Of a stretch of 64,000 nt of DNA, positions 54,143 through 62,220 are shown one piece after another. Numbering within the stretch: the first letter of the stretch is position 1; each line of letters starts with the position of its first letter. The notes under the pieces were generated by a model. The model was not told the origin of the DNA. It made no database searches and worked only from the letters and a program-made list of their open reading frames with translations. The DNA comes from Pedobacter sp. Leaf41. Lineage in GTDB: Bacteria; Bacteroidota; Bacteroidia; Sphingobacteriales; Sphingobacteriaceae. The stretch spans positions 1,362,127 through 1,426,126 of the forward strand of contig NZ_LMLE01000001.1 of the NCBI RefSeq assembly GCF_001422545.1, written 5' to 3'. Position numbers and translations under genes: made by a program.

Positions 54143-54240
54143 GATCGTCATTCGCGTGAAAACGGGAATCTTAAAGCGATAAAAGGATTTAGTCCGATAC
54201 AATCGCATTAAGATTGCCAGTCAAGCTGGCAATGACGATC
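54143..54240. repeat. Dispersed palindrome between lipoprotein genes
   Basis: GATCGTCATT (54143-54152) and AATGACGATC (54231-54240) are exact 10-bp inverted ends. Inner parts GGGAATCTTAA and TTAAGATTGCC, and AGCGAT and ATCGCA, pair further. It nearly fills the gap between 53187-54128 and 54249-55160. It is of the CGTCATT-ended type seen at 13040 and 52261. Confidence 0.7.
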
Positions 54241-54248
54241 GTGTTATC

Positions 54249-55160
54249 TTAATAATCGAACCATTCTAAAATATAGGCTTCATTTTTTTCCTCTGCTCCT
54301 TTATAAATCCCAATGGGTGCGCCGTAAAATAGTTGCATCGCTTTGGCATCAAATTTTGCTCGACAATCATCTACAGTTAACCCGCAATAAATTTTTACAG
54401 GCACCAGAAATTGGTCTTCATTGTTAGCATTATAACCTCTATAAACCCACTTTTTATCATCAGCGCTGGCAAAATAATATTCGCAACGATCATATTCGAT
54501 AGTTCTGCTTTTAATACTGTTCTCGAATTTCTCTTTACCATCAGCACGATAATATTCAGCGGGATTATAATCTGCTAACTTCGAGCGCAAGGCCGTTAAT
54601 TCGGCAAGAGTTAAAGGCATATGCACAATAAAATATAGGAAGTATTTATTCGTCTCGTGTTCAATAAAGTAACGTTTTCTTTCATACCATCTCCCTTCAT
54701 TAGATTTTTCAAGTTCTTTTCGCTTGGCTACATACTTCGCTTCATCCTCAATAATTTCTTTATGATATTTAAGCTTTTTAAAAATTTTCGGATCAAGGTT
54801 TTTCGGGTCGATATTTAATACATATTGCGCATTGGTGTAAACATTTCTGCCTTCCTTGTAATAACTGATGTAGGCGTTCCAACGTGGAATACTGCTCATC
54901 CAACTCACATCTAAAACTAATGGCACTAAGTCCGAAGATTTAATAGTGTACTGCTCGTTACCAATTTTTGCAATTAAAAAATCTGTTTCTACATTAAAAT
55001 CGGGCATAAAATCGCCAACTGGTTTCCGCTGTTTAATTAAACCTAAAGGTTCTACGGGAACTGTGCTCACTTTCTCTTCCATTTTTTTAGGTTTTACTTC
55101 TTGCCCGATGCAGCTAAACGAGACAAACAACAGGAAAAGGGCAGTTATTTTAAATTTCAT
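54249..55160 (-). CDS. Secreted or lipidated protein of unknown function
   Basis: The 303-residue protein has an N-terminal signal with a possible lipobox (VSFSCIGQ). The mature part contains DFNVETDFLIAKIGNEQYTIKS and a charged helical stretch (EDEAKYVAKRKELEKSNEGRWYERKR). Later, CEYYFASADDKKWVYRGY and KIYCGLTVDDCRAKFDAKAMQLFYG contribute three cysteines. No family is recognised. It is 62 bp downstream of the DUF6688-like membrane protein gene and may share its transcript. Confidence 0.75.
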   Translation of the reverse strand: MKFKITALFLLFVSFSCIGQEVKPKKMEEKVSTVPVEPLGLIKQRKPVGDFMPDFNVETDFLIAKIGNEQYTIKSSDLVPLVLDVSWMSSIPRWNAYISYYKEGRNVYTNAQYVLNIDPKNLDPKIFKKLKYHKEIIEDEAKYVAKRKELEKSNEGRWYERKRYFIEHETNKYFLYFIVHMPLTLAELTALRSKLADYNPAEYYRADGKEKFENSIKSRTIEYDRCEYYFASADDKKWVYRGYNANNEDQFLVPVKIYCGLTVDDCRAKFDAKAMQLFYGAPIGIYKGAEEKNEAYILEWFDY

Positions 55161-55222
55161 ATTGTTTGGTTATTTTCTATTTTAGTCTATCTGCTTTAAT
55201 CTTTAGTCTTTCAGCTTTATTC

Positions 55223-56293
55223 TTATATCGCATATTGTTTGTTAATTTTTTCTTCGGGTTTTGCACTACACAAGTACAGCACCATCAAAAAGAAATATTC
55301 TAAAGGTTTCATTAAGATATAAACTGCGTTTGAAGCCTTGGCTGTCGTAATTTTTCGCGATAGCGGGTAACCATATTTATCGTAAAAACCTCTCATCACT
55401 TTGTGTAAACGAGGTGAATGTTCTTGTATCAGCTCCTCAAAAGCATTGGCAATTAACAACTGTCTGTTCACAATAATTTCGTGGCCATGTCTTTTACCTA
55501 AGCGTAAAGGTTTTACAATTGCAGGCGTTCCGCAAACGGCAACAGTACATAAATAATGACCATTATGCCCTAAAAAAGGTGGATGTGTTTTTTGTGAAAA
55601 TGTCCAAGTTGTGGTTTCTGTAAAAACTTTGGTTATGGAGTTAGCATCTTGACCGAAAAGCATTAAAACAGCCACTATGATTGCGAAAACAGGAATGAGC
55701 ACTGCAAAAATCAATAAGGGTTGCCTTCCTGTTCTAGCTAATTTTTGATTTAAGTAATTTAAAAATTTATTTCGATAACTTTTTGTATTGGCTGTATCTG
55801 CTTCGGGAATAACTATTTTAGTTAATACCACGACGGCAGTAACAATATAAGAGAACGGCAATAAAGCAAATAAAAAAGCTTCGCCACTTTGCTCCGTATT
55901 AGTACTGGTTTGGATAATCACAGCAATACTAATTGGAATTCCAATAATAACAAAAACCACAAATAGCGAAAATAACAAAGGAGGTAATGCCCTACCTTTA
56001 TACCAAAGTTTAATTAAGCCAAAAACTGCGAGTACAAAAAACACTAAAAGCGTCGGTAAATGTCTGGAGGCAAAAGGGGTATAGCCACCATCTACAGGGT
56101 CTATTGCATCGTAATAATCATCTCCATTAAATAGCCATCCTAAACCGAATAAACCGGCAGACAGGATAAAAAGACCAATAAAAATAAACTCCCCAATAAC
56201 GACTGCAGGTGTTGCCTTTCGCCTTACCCGCTTGTAGAATAGATAGCCAGCAATGGGACAAATAATAAAAAACAAGATGATGATTACCGTCAT
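55223..56293 (-). CDS. DUF6688-like multi-pass membrane protein
   Basis: This 356-residue protein has hydrophobic helices near residues 1-20, 30-52, 78-98, 105-128, 138-160 and 193-215, and one at the end. The C-terminal soluble part contains GHNGHYLCTVAVCGTPAIVKPLR and VNRQLLIANAFEELIQEHSP followed by LHKVMRGFYDKYGYPLS. This pattern matches, from memory, the DUF6688 family, for which no function is established. Such proteins are often found among small secreted proteins of polymorphic type. The ATG lies 1 bp after the stop of the upstream secreted-protein gene. Confidence 0.7.
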   Translation of the reverse strand: MTVIIILFFIICPIAGYLFYKRVRRKATPAVVIGEFIFIGLFILSAGLFGLGWLFNGDDYYDAIDPVDGGYTPFASRHLPTLLVFFVLAVFGLIKLWYKGRALPPLLFSLFVVFVIIGIPISIAVIIQTSTNTEQSGEAFLFALLPFSYIVTAVVVLTKIVIPEADTANTKSYRNKFLNYLNQKLARTGRQPLLIFAVLIPVFAIIVAVLMLFGQDANSITKVFTETTTWTFSQKTHPPFLGHNGHYLCTVAVCGTPAIVKPLRLGKRHGHEIIVNRQLLIANAFEELIQEHSPRLHKVMRGFYDKYGYPLSRKITTAKASNAVYILMKPLEYFFLMVLYLCSAKPEEKINKQYAI

Positions 56294-56294
56294 T

Positions 56295-56984
56295 TTAATT
56301 CCCTCTTGGCGCTTCTAGGCCTTTTTTATCTGGATCGATACCATCAATATAAAAAGCAATTTTATAACTATATCTTGCAAAATCATTTTCCCATCTAAAA
56401 GAAAAATTAATACTTTTCTGTTGTAATTTTTCGACATAAGCTTTCGGATAATTTAAATTGGCAATCTGTAGCAATTCATTATCTACCTTTTGCAACCTAA
56501 ACCTGTAAGATCCATATCTAGCATAACCACTAATTTGATGGGCCATATCAATTGTTTTCTTATTAAATGCATCCGTGGTTTCTATTGGATCATGGTTAAT
56601 CATTACCGGAAACCCATCAACCAATATAATACCATAATTTTTTACTTCCTTGTCATTCAATTTGCTGTCATCAACCTGTATTTCAATGATATAATCAACA
56701 CCTTTATATTTAACAGTGGAAAGGCTCACCAAACCATTTTTAGAACGAAAATTTTTACCATCGGTCGAGTTTAATTCCAATGTTGGGCACATGAAGATAA
56801 CCTGTTTAATAGGTTTAAAAAGTTCAATTTTGATATTGTTATATAAGATAGAGGGGTTATCGATGCTATAAATTAAACCAGCAGGTTCATCAGCTTTTTT
56901 ATATAAGCTTTCTGTTTTAATTTGCGCCGTAACATTTTTTGCTAAGCCAAATAAAATGAATAAAAATACGCCGATTTTTTTCAT
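56295..56984 (-). CDS. Secreted protein of unknown function
   Basis: The 229-residue protein has a signal peptide ending near NVTAQI. The mature part is an alpha/beta protein with IYSIDNPSILYNNIKIELFKP, YGIILVDGFPVMINHDPIET and SGYARYGSYRFRLQKV. No domain is recognised. Its ATG overlaps the stop of the lipoprotein gene at 56981 (ATGA) and it precedes the DUF6688-like gene by 1 bp, so three genes are translationally coupled. Confidence 0.75.
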   Translation of the reverse strand: MKKIGVFLFILFGLAKNVTAQIKTESLYKKADEPAGLIYSIDNPSILYNNIKIELFKPIKQVIFMCPTLELNSTDGKNFRSKNGLVSLSTVKYKGVDYIIEIQVDDSKLNDKEVKNYGIILVDGFPVMINHDPIETTDAFNKKTIDMAHQISGYARYGSYRFRLQKVDNELLQIANLNYPKAYVEKLQQKSINFSFRWENDFARYSYKIAFYIDGIDPDKKGLEAPRGN

Positions 56985-57805
56985 TTCAACTTCGTTAATT
57001 TCATTTGATATAAATCTACATCAGAGATATTGTATTTCCCCGTAAGCGCTTTGAGTTTGCCTGCATCGAATAGCATTTTCGTATTGTTCAAAACCTGATA
57101 GCTCCCTTTTGTATTTGTGGTATCCGGTGGTCGGTTTGGCCCATCGAAAGTGCTATTATATTCGCAAATCATATTTATTTCAAATGGTGATTTTTGGGCA
57201 TCAAACCTCACCTCTATCATTCTCCTAATCATTCCCTCTGGGAGATTTTTAGCACCAGTATAGGCGTTGTCTACAAGCCTTTGATACTCGCTGTAAAACG
57301 GACTGCACCTATCTGTTTTACACCATTCTCTGAAACCATTTTTAAGCAAATAAATAGTATCAGCCTGTTTGTTAAAGGCTAACTTCCAATCGCTATTTTT
57401 TAGCAAAGCTGATATATCAAATGTTTCGTTTGTTCTTCTTAGAAAAATAGTATCAATTTTATATTTCGCACCTTTTGATTGCCCACCGCCTCTTGTACTA
57501 TACATTGAAACCGCATCTTTTTCAAAGCCTTCTTTTTCTACCGGCTCAAAAACCATTAAGGGAGGAGCTTCCATAGCAAATATTTCAGTTAGCAAAAATG
57601 CATTGTAACGTTCTTCAGCAAGCTTAAACCTTCCTTTTTTATCTGTTAAAGCTTCGCCAACCGTGCAATTGGCAATGGGGTTTTTATCGTAATCTACAAT
57701 TACGCCAGTAATTTCTGGTCGCCTAAGCCGCGAAACGCAAGATTGAAAACTAAGCAAAATGCAACCCAACCATATCAAACATAAATGTGCTTTAAACTTT
57801 TGCAT
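56981..57805 (-). CDS. Lipoprotein with carboxypeptidase-regulatory-like N-terminal domain
   Basis: The 274-residue protein has a lipoprotein signal (SFQSCVSR). Directly after it, ITGVIVDYDKNPIANCTVGEA and LTDKKGRFKLAEE form a carboxypeptidase-D-type regulatory beta domain. The remainder includes FREWCKTDRCSPFYSEYQRLVDN, with a Cys pair, and a C-terminal segment FDAGKLKALTGKYNISDVDLYQ. Function unknown. It is 4 bp downstream of the DUF6694-like lipoprotein gene and overlaps the next gene by 4 bp. Confidence 0.75.
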   Translation of the reverse strand: MQKFKAHLCLIWLGCILLSFQSCVSRLRRPEITGVIVDYDKNPIANCTVGEALTDKKGRFKLAEERYNAFLLTEIFAMEAPPLMVFEPVEKEGFEKDAVSMYSTRGGGQSKGAKYKIDTIFLRRTNETFDISALLKNSDWKLAFNKQADTIYLLKNGFREWCKTDRCSPFYSEYQRLVDNAYTGAKNLPEGMIRRMIEVRFDAQKSPFEINMICEYNSTFDGPNRPPDTTNTKGSYQVLNNTKMLFDAGKLKALTGKYNISDVDLYQMKLTKLK

Positions 57806-57809
57806 ATTT

Positions 57810-58712
57810 TCACATTTTATCAGTCAATTCTAATTCATCTAAAGTTGCTTTGGTTACTTTAAGTGCTTTAATTTCTTCGTTTAGCTTTTTAATTTCAGCA
57901 TCAAAATAAGTGACATCCGCTTTTGGTCTTTCAATGGTTCCACCTTTTTTAGTGGTTATTTTAGTGGCGTAAGCTTTGATTACCAAATCATATGGAGAAA
58001 AATCGGTGATAGGATATTTTGCAGTTTTCCATAAGTTAGAATGCTGAACCGCATTATGTAGCAAGGGTTGGTGATAATCGAAATTTTCATTCGGTTTTAA
58101 AACATAATCATCATTCCAGGTACCTCCCTGACCTTCTGAAGCTATTAATTCTCCTGTTTTTTTGGAATAAATATTAATGTATAACATATACTCTCCGATT
58201 AAATTTTCTTTAAAAGTGTTTGTAAAAGTTAAATCCAAAAAAGGCTGTTTGGGATCATCCGAAAAAAACACATCTTCACTAATGGAGATTTTAGTTAATT
58301 TAAAAGCATCTATCTGCTGAGTTATTTTAACCGCCTTCAGCTTATCTTTCTCCAAACTATCTATTTCGGCTGTTTTGTTGGCAATCTTTTCATCCCTATC
58401 GGCTTTTAAAAAATCCTCAGCATAGCTGATGATTGCGCTATAGCTTTTGCCATCAATTATCTCCATAGAAATTTTGTCGAATGATTTTCCTTCATATTTC
58501 TCCGGAGAATTCCATTTCTCTTTCATCGCTTTTACAACGATTATTCGCAAAGCTTTCTCCAGGTTTTCTCTTTCTTCTTTATCTAGTTTTTCTTCCATCT
58601 TAGCTTTTGAGCTTTTAAAAGCTTTCTCATCTTTGCCAGAAATAGTTGGACCACACGCCGCAAAAGGCGTTATGATTAGGAAAAGCATTAAAACCGTATA
58701 GGAATTTTTCAT
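57810..58712 (-). CDS. DUF6694-like lipoprotein
   Basis: The 300-residue protein has a lipoprotein signal (PFAACGPTISG). The segment GKDEKAFKSSKAKMEEKL followed by EKALRIIVVKAM and the Ser-rich helix before YAEDFLK resembles the DUF6694 lipoproteins I recall. After a coiled-coil stretch (about 105-130) comes a beta domain with DVFFSDDPKQPFLDLTFTN, GEYMLYINIYSKKTGE and KPNENFDYHQPLL. It ends in another coiled-coil segment (FDAEIKKLNEEIKALKVTK). The role is unknown; the coiled coils suggest oligomers or a partner. It leads a four-gene coupled run. Confidence 0.65.
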   Translation of the reverse strand: MKNSYTVLMLFLIITPFAACGPTISGKDEKAFKSSKAKMEEKLDKEERENLEKALRIIVVKAMKEKWNSPEKYEGKSFDKISMEIIDGKSYSAIISYAEDFLKADRDEKIANKTAEIDSLEKDKLKAVKITQQIDAFKLTKISISEDVFFSDDPKQPFLDLTFTNTFKENLIGEYMLYINIYSKKTGELIASEGQGGTWNDDYVLKPNENFDYHQPLLHNAVQHSNLWKTAKYPITDFSPYDLVIKAYATKITTKKGGTIERPKADVTYFDAEIKKLNEEIKALKVTKATLDELELTDKM

Positions 58713-58738
58713 TTTGATTGTTGTTTTAAATTATAAGC

Positions 58739-59119
58739 CTAAGCTTGTTGAATACTTTTTGCATGATTAAATATCGCACTGGTTAGTTCAGTTGTATCTT
58801 CTGCCGAAAAATGACTGTGTCCAATTCCTACCAATTGGGCATTAATCCCTTCTGTTGGCTGCAAAAATGTATCGTAGGCAAAATCAATTAAGCCACTTAC
58901 ATATTTTTCTCCAGCACCTAGTTCAATTAATTAATGTTTTACAAATGCGTTTATTCCGGTTGGATCTAGAAAGCATAATAAATTTCCGATCCCGAAGCTA
59001 TAGCCATAATAACTTAAAGCAAAAACATTAAATAAGGTTTGGTTATTGATACCCCACCTTTAATCGTTTGTTACTTGACTAAATAATTGTTCGCTTTTTT
59101 GTTTAAAAATTTCTATCAT
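58739..59119 (-). pseudogene. Decayed or recoded small gene with two in-frame TAA stops
   Basis: From ATG at 59119 one frame runs for 126 codons to TAG at 58739-58741, interrupted only by TAA at codon 20 and at codon 65. The interrupted product reads sensibly throughout: an N-terminal helix (MIEIFKQKSEQLFSQVTND), then WGINNQTLFNVFALSYYGYS, GIGNLLCFLDPTGINAFVK, and after the second stop LGAGEKYVSGLIDFAYD and a C-terminal helix. No frameshift is needed. It lies 14 bp downstream of the DUF6882-like gene, as expected for an operon partner, so this looks like a recently inactivated cytoplasmic protein. It fills the gap 58713-59133. I do not recognise the family. Confidence 0.7.
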
Positions 59120-59133
59120 TTTGTGCTGAATTT

Positions 59134-59868
59134 TTATCCTTTCAACTTTGTTAATCTCGATAAATCATCGAACTCGGCTGTAATCGTTTGTCCGTTTTTT
59201 GCAGCAACTAACTTGGCTCCATACTCAGAAATTTGATAGCCTTTTGAGGCTAGATAATTGGTTAGCGCCAATTTGTGGTTCATCTCAAATTGCGAAATCA
59301 ATTGGGGAAAAACGGTTGCAATTCTGTGGTGATTGTGCCGGCGAATTTTATCTACTTTTTCACTTTGTATGGTAACCACCATTGCGCCTTCGCCATAGTC
59401 GGCGATATAATAACCACTGGTGTTAAACATGCCCGAAGCTACCGATCCAATTAAGTGTAAATCAGCATTTGTTGCATCAAATTGGTTAATACTTAGCAGA
59501 TCTATATCGTTTTCGTCACCATATTTTTTTAGTTGGTTTGCTTGTTGCATAATGCTTTCAGGCAATCCGGATTTTGTATTTGCCCAAGCCCAAAGCCAGG
59601 TTTGAGATGAATGTGAGAATGTTCCTAAAACCTGGATAGGAAACGCCAAATCTGCGCCAAAGCTAATTTCTCCCTTTGTCATGTCAACATTCCAATTATT
59701 GCTGCCGATTACATCGCCTAAATCAATTTGCTTATCGAACGCAATACCGCCAAACTGTTCTATAAGTTCTTGTTCGGTTTTACAGATTGGTATACTTGGT
59801 GTTTGCAATGTTTCTTTTGGCTGTTCAGCTTTATCGTTTTGTCCCAATATTTTATCAAAAAATCCCAT
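59134..59868 (-). CDS. DUF6882-like cytoplasmic protein
   Basis: I choose the ATG at 59868 (MGFFDKILGQ), as the five preceding codons add nothing recognisable; this gives 244 residues. There is no signal peptide. The pattern W-VD--KG-ISFGADLAFPIQVLGTFSHSSQTWLWAWANT and then KYGDENDIDLLSINQF matches the DUF6882 type. Proteins of this type often lie in variable clusters beside toxins or other small domain proteins. It is followed by the interrupted gene at 58739-59119. Function unknown. Confidence 0.72.
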   Translation of the reverse strand: MGFFDKILGQNDKAEQPKETLQTPSIPICKTEQELIEQFGGIAFDKQIDLGDVIGSNNWNVDMTKGEISFGADLAFPIQVLGTFSHSSQTWLWAWANTKSGLPESIMQQANQLKKYGDENDIDLLSINQFDATNADLHLIGSVASGMFNTSGYYIADYGEGAMVVTIQSEKVDKIRRHNHHRIATVFPQLISQFEMNHKLALTNYLASKGYQISEYGAKLVAAKNGQTITAEFDDLSRLTKLKG

Positions 59869-59966
59869 AAGAAAAATGATCATAACCTGCGATATTTTAA
59901 AGGTGACTTCGTTTTTCTTTAACCTATCGCAGGCACTATGTTAATAGTAATATTATTTAATCAGGT

Positions 59967-60098
59967 CTATTCTAAGTTGTCCCATTTCCAGGCGTACTCA
60001 CCCATGTTTGGGGCTTTTTCGGGTTCAGTGGCTGTAATCCTTCTTAGTGTGAATGGAATTACTACTTTTTCATGCGATATGTACGGTTTGATGAAAAA
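59967..60098 (-). pseudogene. C-terminal gene fragment
   Basis: On the minus strand a stop-free run of 43 codons, bounded upstream by TAA and downstream by TAG, encodes a protein-like tail: FFIKPYISHEKVVIPF, then RRITATEPEKAP and GEYAWKWDNLE. It has no start codon in its first 31 codons and no signal sequence. It looks like the last part of a gene whose front was lost. It sits in the gap between the DUF6882-like gene and the lipoprotein gene at 60139. Confidence 0.45.
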
Positions 60099-60138
60099 TT
60101 AACCTTTGGTATTAAAATGTTCAGTTTCAATTAACCTT

Positions 60139-60630
60139 TTAATTCGCTTTATCTATTCTTGTTTCGCTTGGACCGCCATAATAAACAGATTTGTCGTTCA
60201 TAGTTGTTTTGCTTCTATCAACTTGTAAATCCATAGTAAAAGATACTTCCATTTTATCTGTGTATTTTAAGGGTTTTCCTTCGTTATCGTAAAATACAAC
60301 CTGATCCATTGTAAATGTACCGGGTGCGTCAAATTCATTTTTCCCTTTTCCATTACCCATAGGTAGCGATGCAATCATTTTTCCTTTTCCACCTGGCTCA
60401 TCATAAAAAGCGATATGCGGCAATTGGCTATCGTTAGACAATGTACTTTTTACTGTGATATCGCCGTCAACAAAAGGATAACCGACAATGGCAAATCGTT
60501 TCCCATTATTTTCTTCTTTTTGATTTAAGGCATGGTATTCTTCAAACGTTACAACTTTTCCTTTTTCTTTGTTTTGGCTACATGAAATAAGCATAGCTGA
60601 TGCAAGAGCGATAAATAGCATTTTCTTCAT
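60139..60630 (-). CDS. Small lipoprotein of unknown function
   Basis: The 163-residue protein has a lipoprotein signal (AMLISCSQNK). The mature part is mostly beta: VTFEEYHALNQKEENNGKRFAIVGYP, GDITVKST and GTFTMDQVVFYDNEGKPLKYTD, resembling a small OB-fold-type or jelly-roll binding protein. The C-terminal YYGGPSETRIDKAN is short and polar. No family is recognised. The 242-bp gap upstream (60631-60872) contains no clear gene and may hold its promoter. Confidence 0.75.
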   Translation of the reverse strand: MKKMLFIALASAMLISCSQNKEKGKVVTFEEYHALNQKEENNGKRFAIVGYPFVDGDITVKSTLSNDSQLPHIAFYDEPGGKGKMIASLPMGNGKGKNEFDAPGTFTMDQVVFYDNEGKPLKYTDKMEVSFTMDLQVDRSKTTMNDKSVYYGGPSETRIDKAN

Positions 60631-60872
60631 TCTGTTTTTTGTTAAGTTTAAAATTTATTGTTATTGTAGTATTTAAATTTGTAAGTCTGAGCCGTTTGAT
60701 ACTAATTTTAGTTGTATTTAGCCAATTCAAGTTTATACTAATACTTGTGGTGTAAACGTCATAAATCTAGCAACCTAAACGCTTTTAAGTTTGGCTAACG
60801 ACTGCGCAATTTCTAAGGAAGTCGTTTGCGATGATAATTTCTTCAAGATTTTTGGAACGTTTTCTACAAACC

Positions 60873-61712
60873 TTATCTTTGCGCTTGCTTGTAAATTGCT
60901 TCAGTTACTTTTTCTCCATTAAAGTAGTAATGTGTAAAAAGGACTGATCCATCTGGTTTGTACATGTGTGAAACGCCATGACGTTTACCATTCAAAAATT
61001 CGGTATCCATGCTTTTTTTACCAAGCGTGTACATAGTTGATAAACCGTTTTGCAAATTATCTTTATAATTGGTTTCGGTCGTCACTTGCCCATCATTATA
61101 AACACGATACACACCATTTCGCTTATCATCTTTATAATTGATTTCTGTAGTTAATTTCCCATCTAAACCATAATTTTTAGATGTTCCATTCTTCAAATCG
61201 TTTTCATAATAAGCTTCGGTTATCACTTGGTCGCCAGAGAAGGTTTGAGATAAACCATGTTTTTTATCAGCTTTGTATACACATTTATTGGATAATTTAC
61301 CATTGCTGTACATTTCGCTGGCACCGTTTTTTTTGCCATCCTTATAGTCCTGGCGTAACCAAACTTTACCTTCATTATCGTAATTTTCTTTTAGCCCATT
61401 ACGAACGCCGTTTTTGTAGTAAAGTTTGCATTCCATTCTTCCGCCTTGCGAATACCAAAAGGCCTCGCCAGTAATTATACCCTTTTTGATATTGTAAAGC
61501 GCAAAACCACCTTCATCAAATGGAATTTTGTACTTGCCTTGTAAAAGCTTGTTATTTAAGCTGAGCACTAATTCGCTGCTATCGGCATTGTAATCCTTTT
61601 GCAGGTGTTTCCACTTAATTTCTTCTGGTAGTTGGGCGTAAATTGGTTTAGCCAAACAAAGCAACAGAAACAAAGGAATAATCCTCAAAATTATTTTTGG
61701 AGCCATTTTCAT
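60873..61712 (-). CDS. YwqK/MORN-type repeat protein, secreted
   Basis: The 279-residue protein has a signal peptide ending near IYAQLPEE. From about residue 75 on it consists of seven or more repeats of about 22 residues with the pattern YKDGKKNG-S-MY-NGK (for example KNGVRNGLKENYDNEGK, DDKRNGVYRVYNDGQ, NGKRHGVSHMYKPDG). This is the MORN-2/YwqK-type beta-strand repeat; YwqK itself is annotated as an antitoxin. A protein-binding or immunity role is possible. Its ATG overlaps the TAA of the lipoprotein gene at 61712 (TAATG), so they are coupled. Confidence 0.85.
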   Translation of the reverse strand: MKMAPKIILRIIPLFLLLCLAKPIYAQLPEEIKWKHLQKDYNADSSELVLSLNNKLLQGKYKIPFDEGGFALYNIKKGIITGEAFWYSQGGRMECKLYYKNGVRNGLKENYDNEGKVWLRQDYKDGKKNGASEMYSNGKLSNKCVYKADKKHGLSQTFSGDQVITEAYYENDLKNGTSKNYGLDGKLTTEINYKDDKRNGVYRVYNDGQVTTETNYKDNLQNGLSTMYTLGKKSMDTEFLNGKRHGVSHMYKPDGSVLFTHYYFNGEKVTEAIYKQAQR

Positions 61713-62074
61713 TAATCTAGATTGTTTCTTTTTTCATCCCACTTTTTTGTAAGGTCCTCTATAAATCCGTAATAGGTTTTGCGCTCATCACGTTTAAGCT
61801 TATCTTCTAATTTAAGTGCCTTTATCGTCCAGTCAGAAAACTGGATGCTTAATTCGGGTGAATATGATTTATCATCATTTTTTAATGCCGTTGAAAGTAC
61901 ATTCCAAAGATTTTTGAAATCGTTTAGATGATTATTTACTTCGTCATTACTATATTTCGGGATTTCGATACCAGATTTGGAGAAGTAATCAACTCCATCA
62001 CTTTTAGGCGAATTTGAACAGCAGTACACAAGGGATAGGACAATAAATAGGAAGAAAAAATTTAGCGTTCTCAT
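61712..62074 (-). CDS. Small lipoprotein with helical domain shared with 52416-53057
   Basis: This 120-residue protein has a lipoprotein signal (SLVYCCSNSP, with Cys-Cys at the cleavage point). The mature part is helical: DEVNNHLNDFKNLWNVLSTALKN, FSDWTIKALKLEDKLKRDERK, YYGFIEDLTKKWDEKR. The same helical domain forms the C-terminus of the membrane protein at 52416-53057. It is translationally coupled to the YwqK-type gene. Confidence 0.75.
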   Translation of the reverse strand: MRTLNFFFLFIVLSLVYCCSNSPKSDGVDYFSKSGIEIPKYSNDEVNNHLNDFKNLWNVLSTALKNDDKSYSPELSIQFSDWTIKALKLEDKLKRDERKTYYGFIEDLTKKWDEKRNNLD

Positions 62075-62220
62075 GCTTATATCATTTTATAAACACCAAA
62101 CTATAAATTTTCATTTTATCGAAATCGCTCAATTATTATTTGCAAGGAATTGTTTATTATTCGCTTATGCTTTATATATTGTATACAACCTAAATTGTTT
62201 GGTTTGTAGCTTTCGAATGA

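Noticed and set aside
60775-60872. A possible C-terminal fragment on the minus strand (FVENVPKILKKLSSQTTS and onward) after the YwqK-type gene
   Set aside because: About 30 codons, partly overlapping the end of the YwqK-type frame and with no start; too short to separate from chance, unlike the fragment at 59967.
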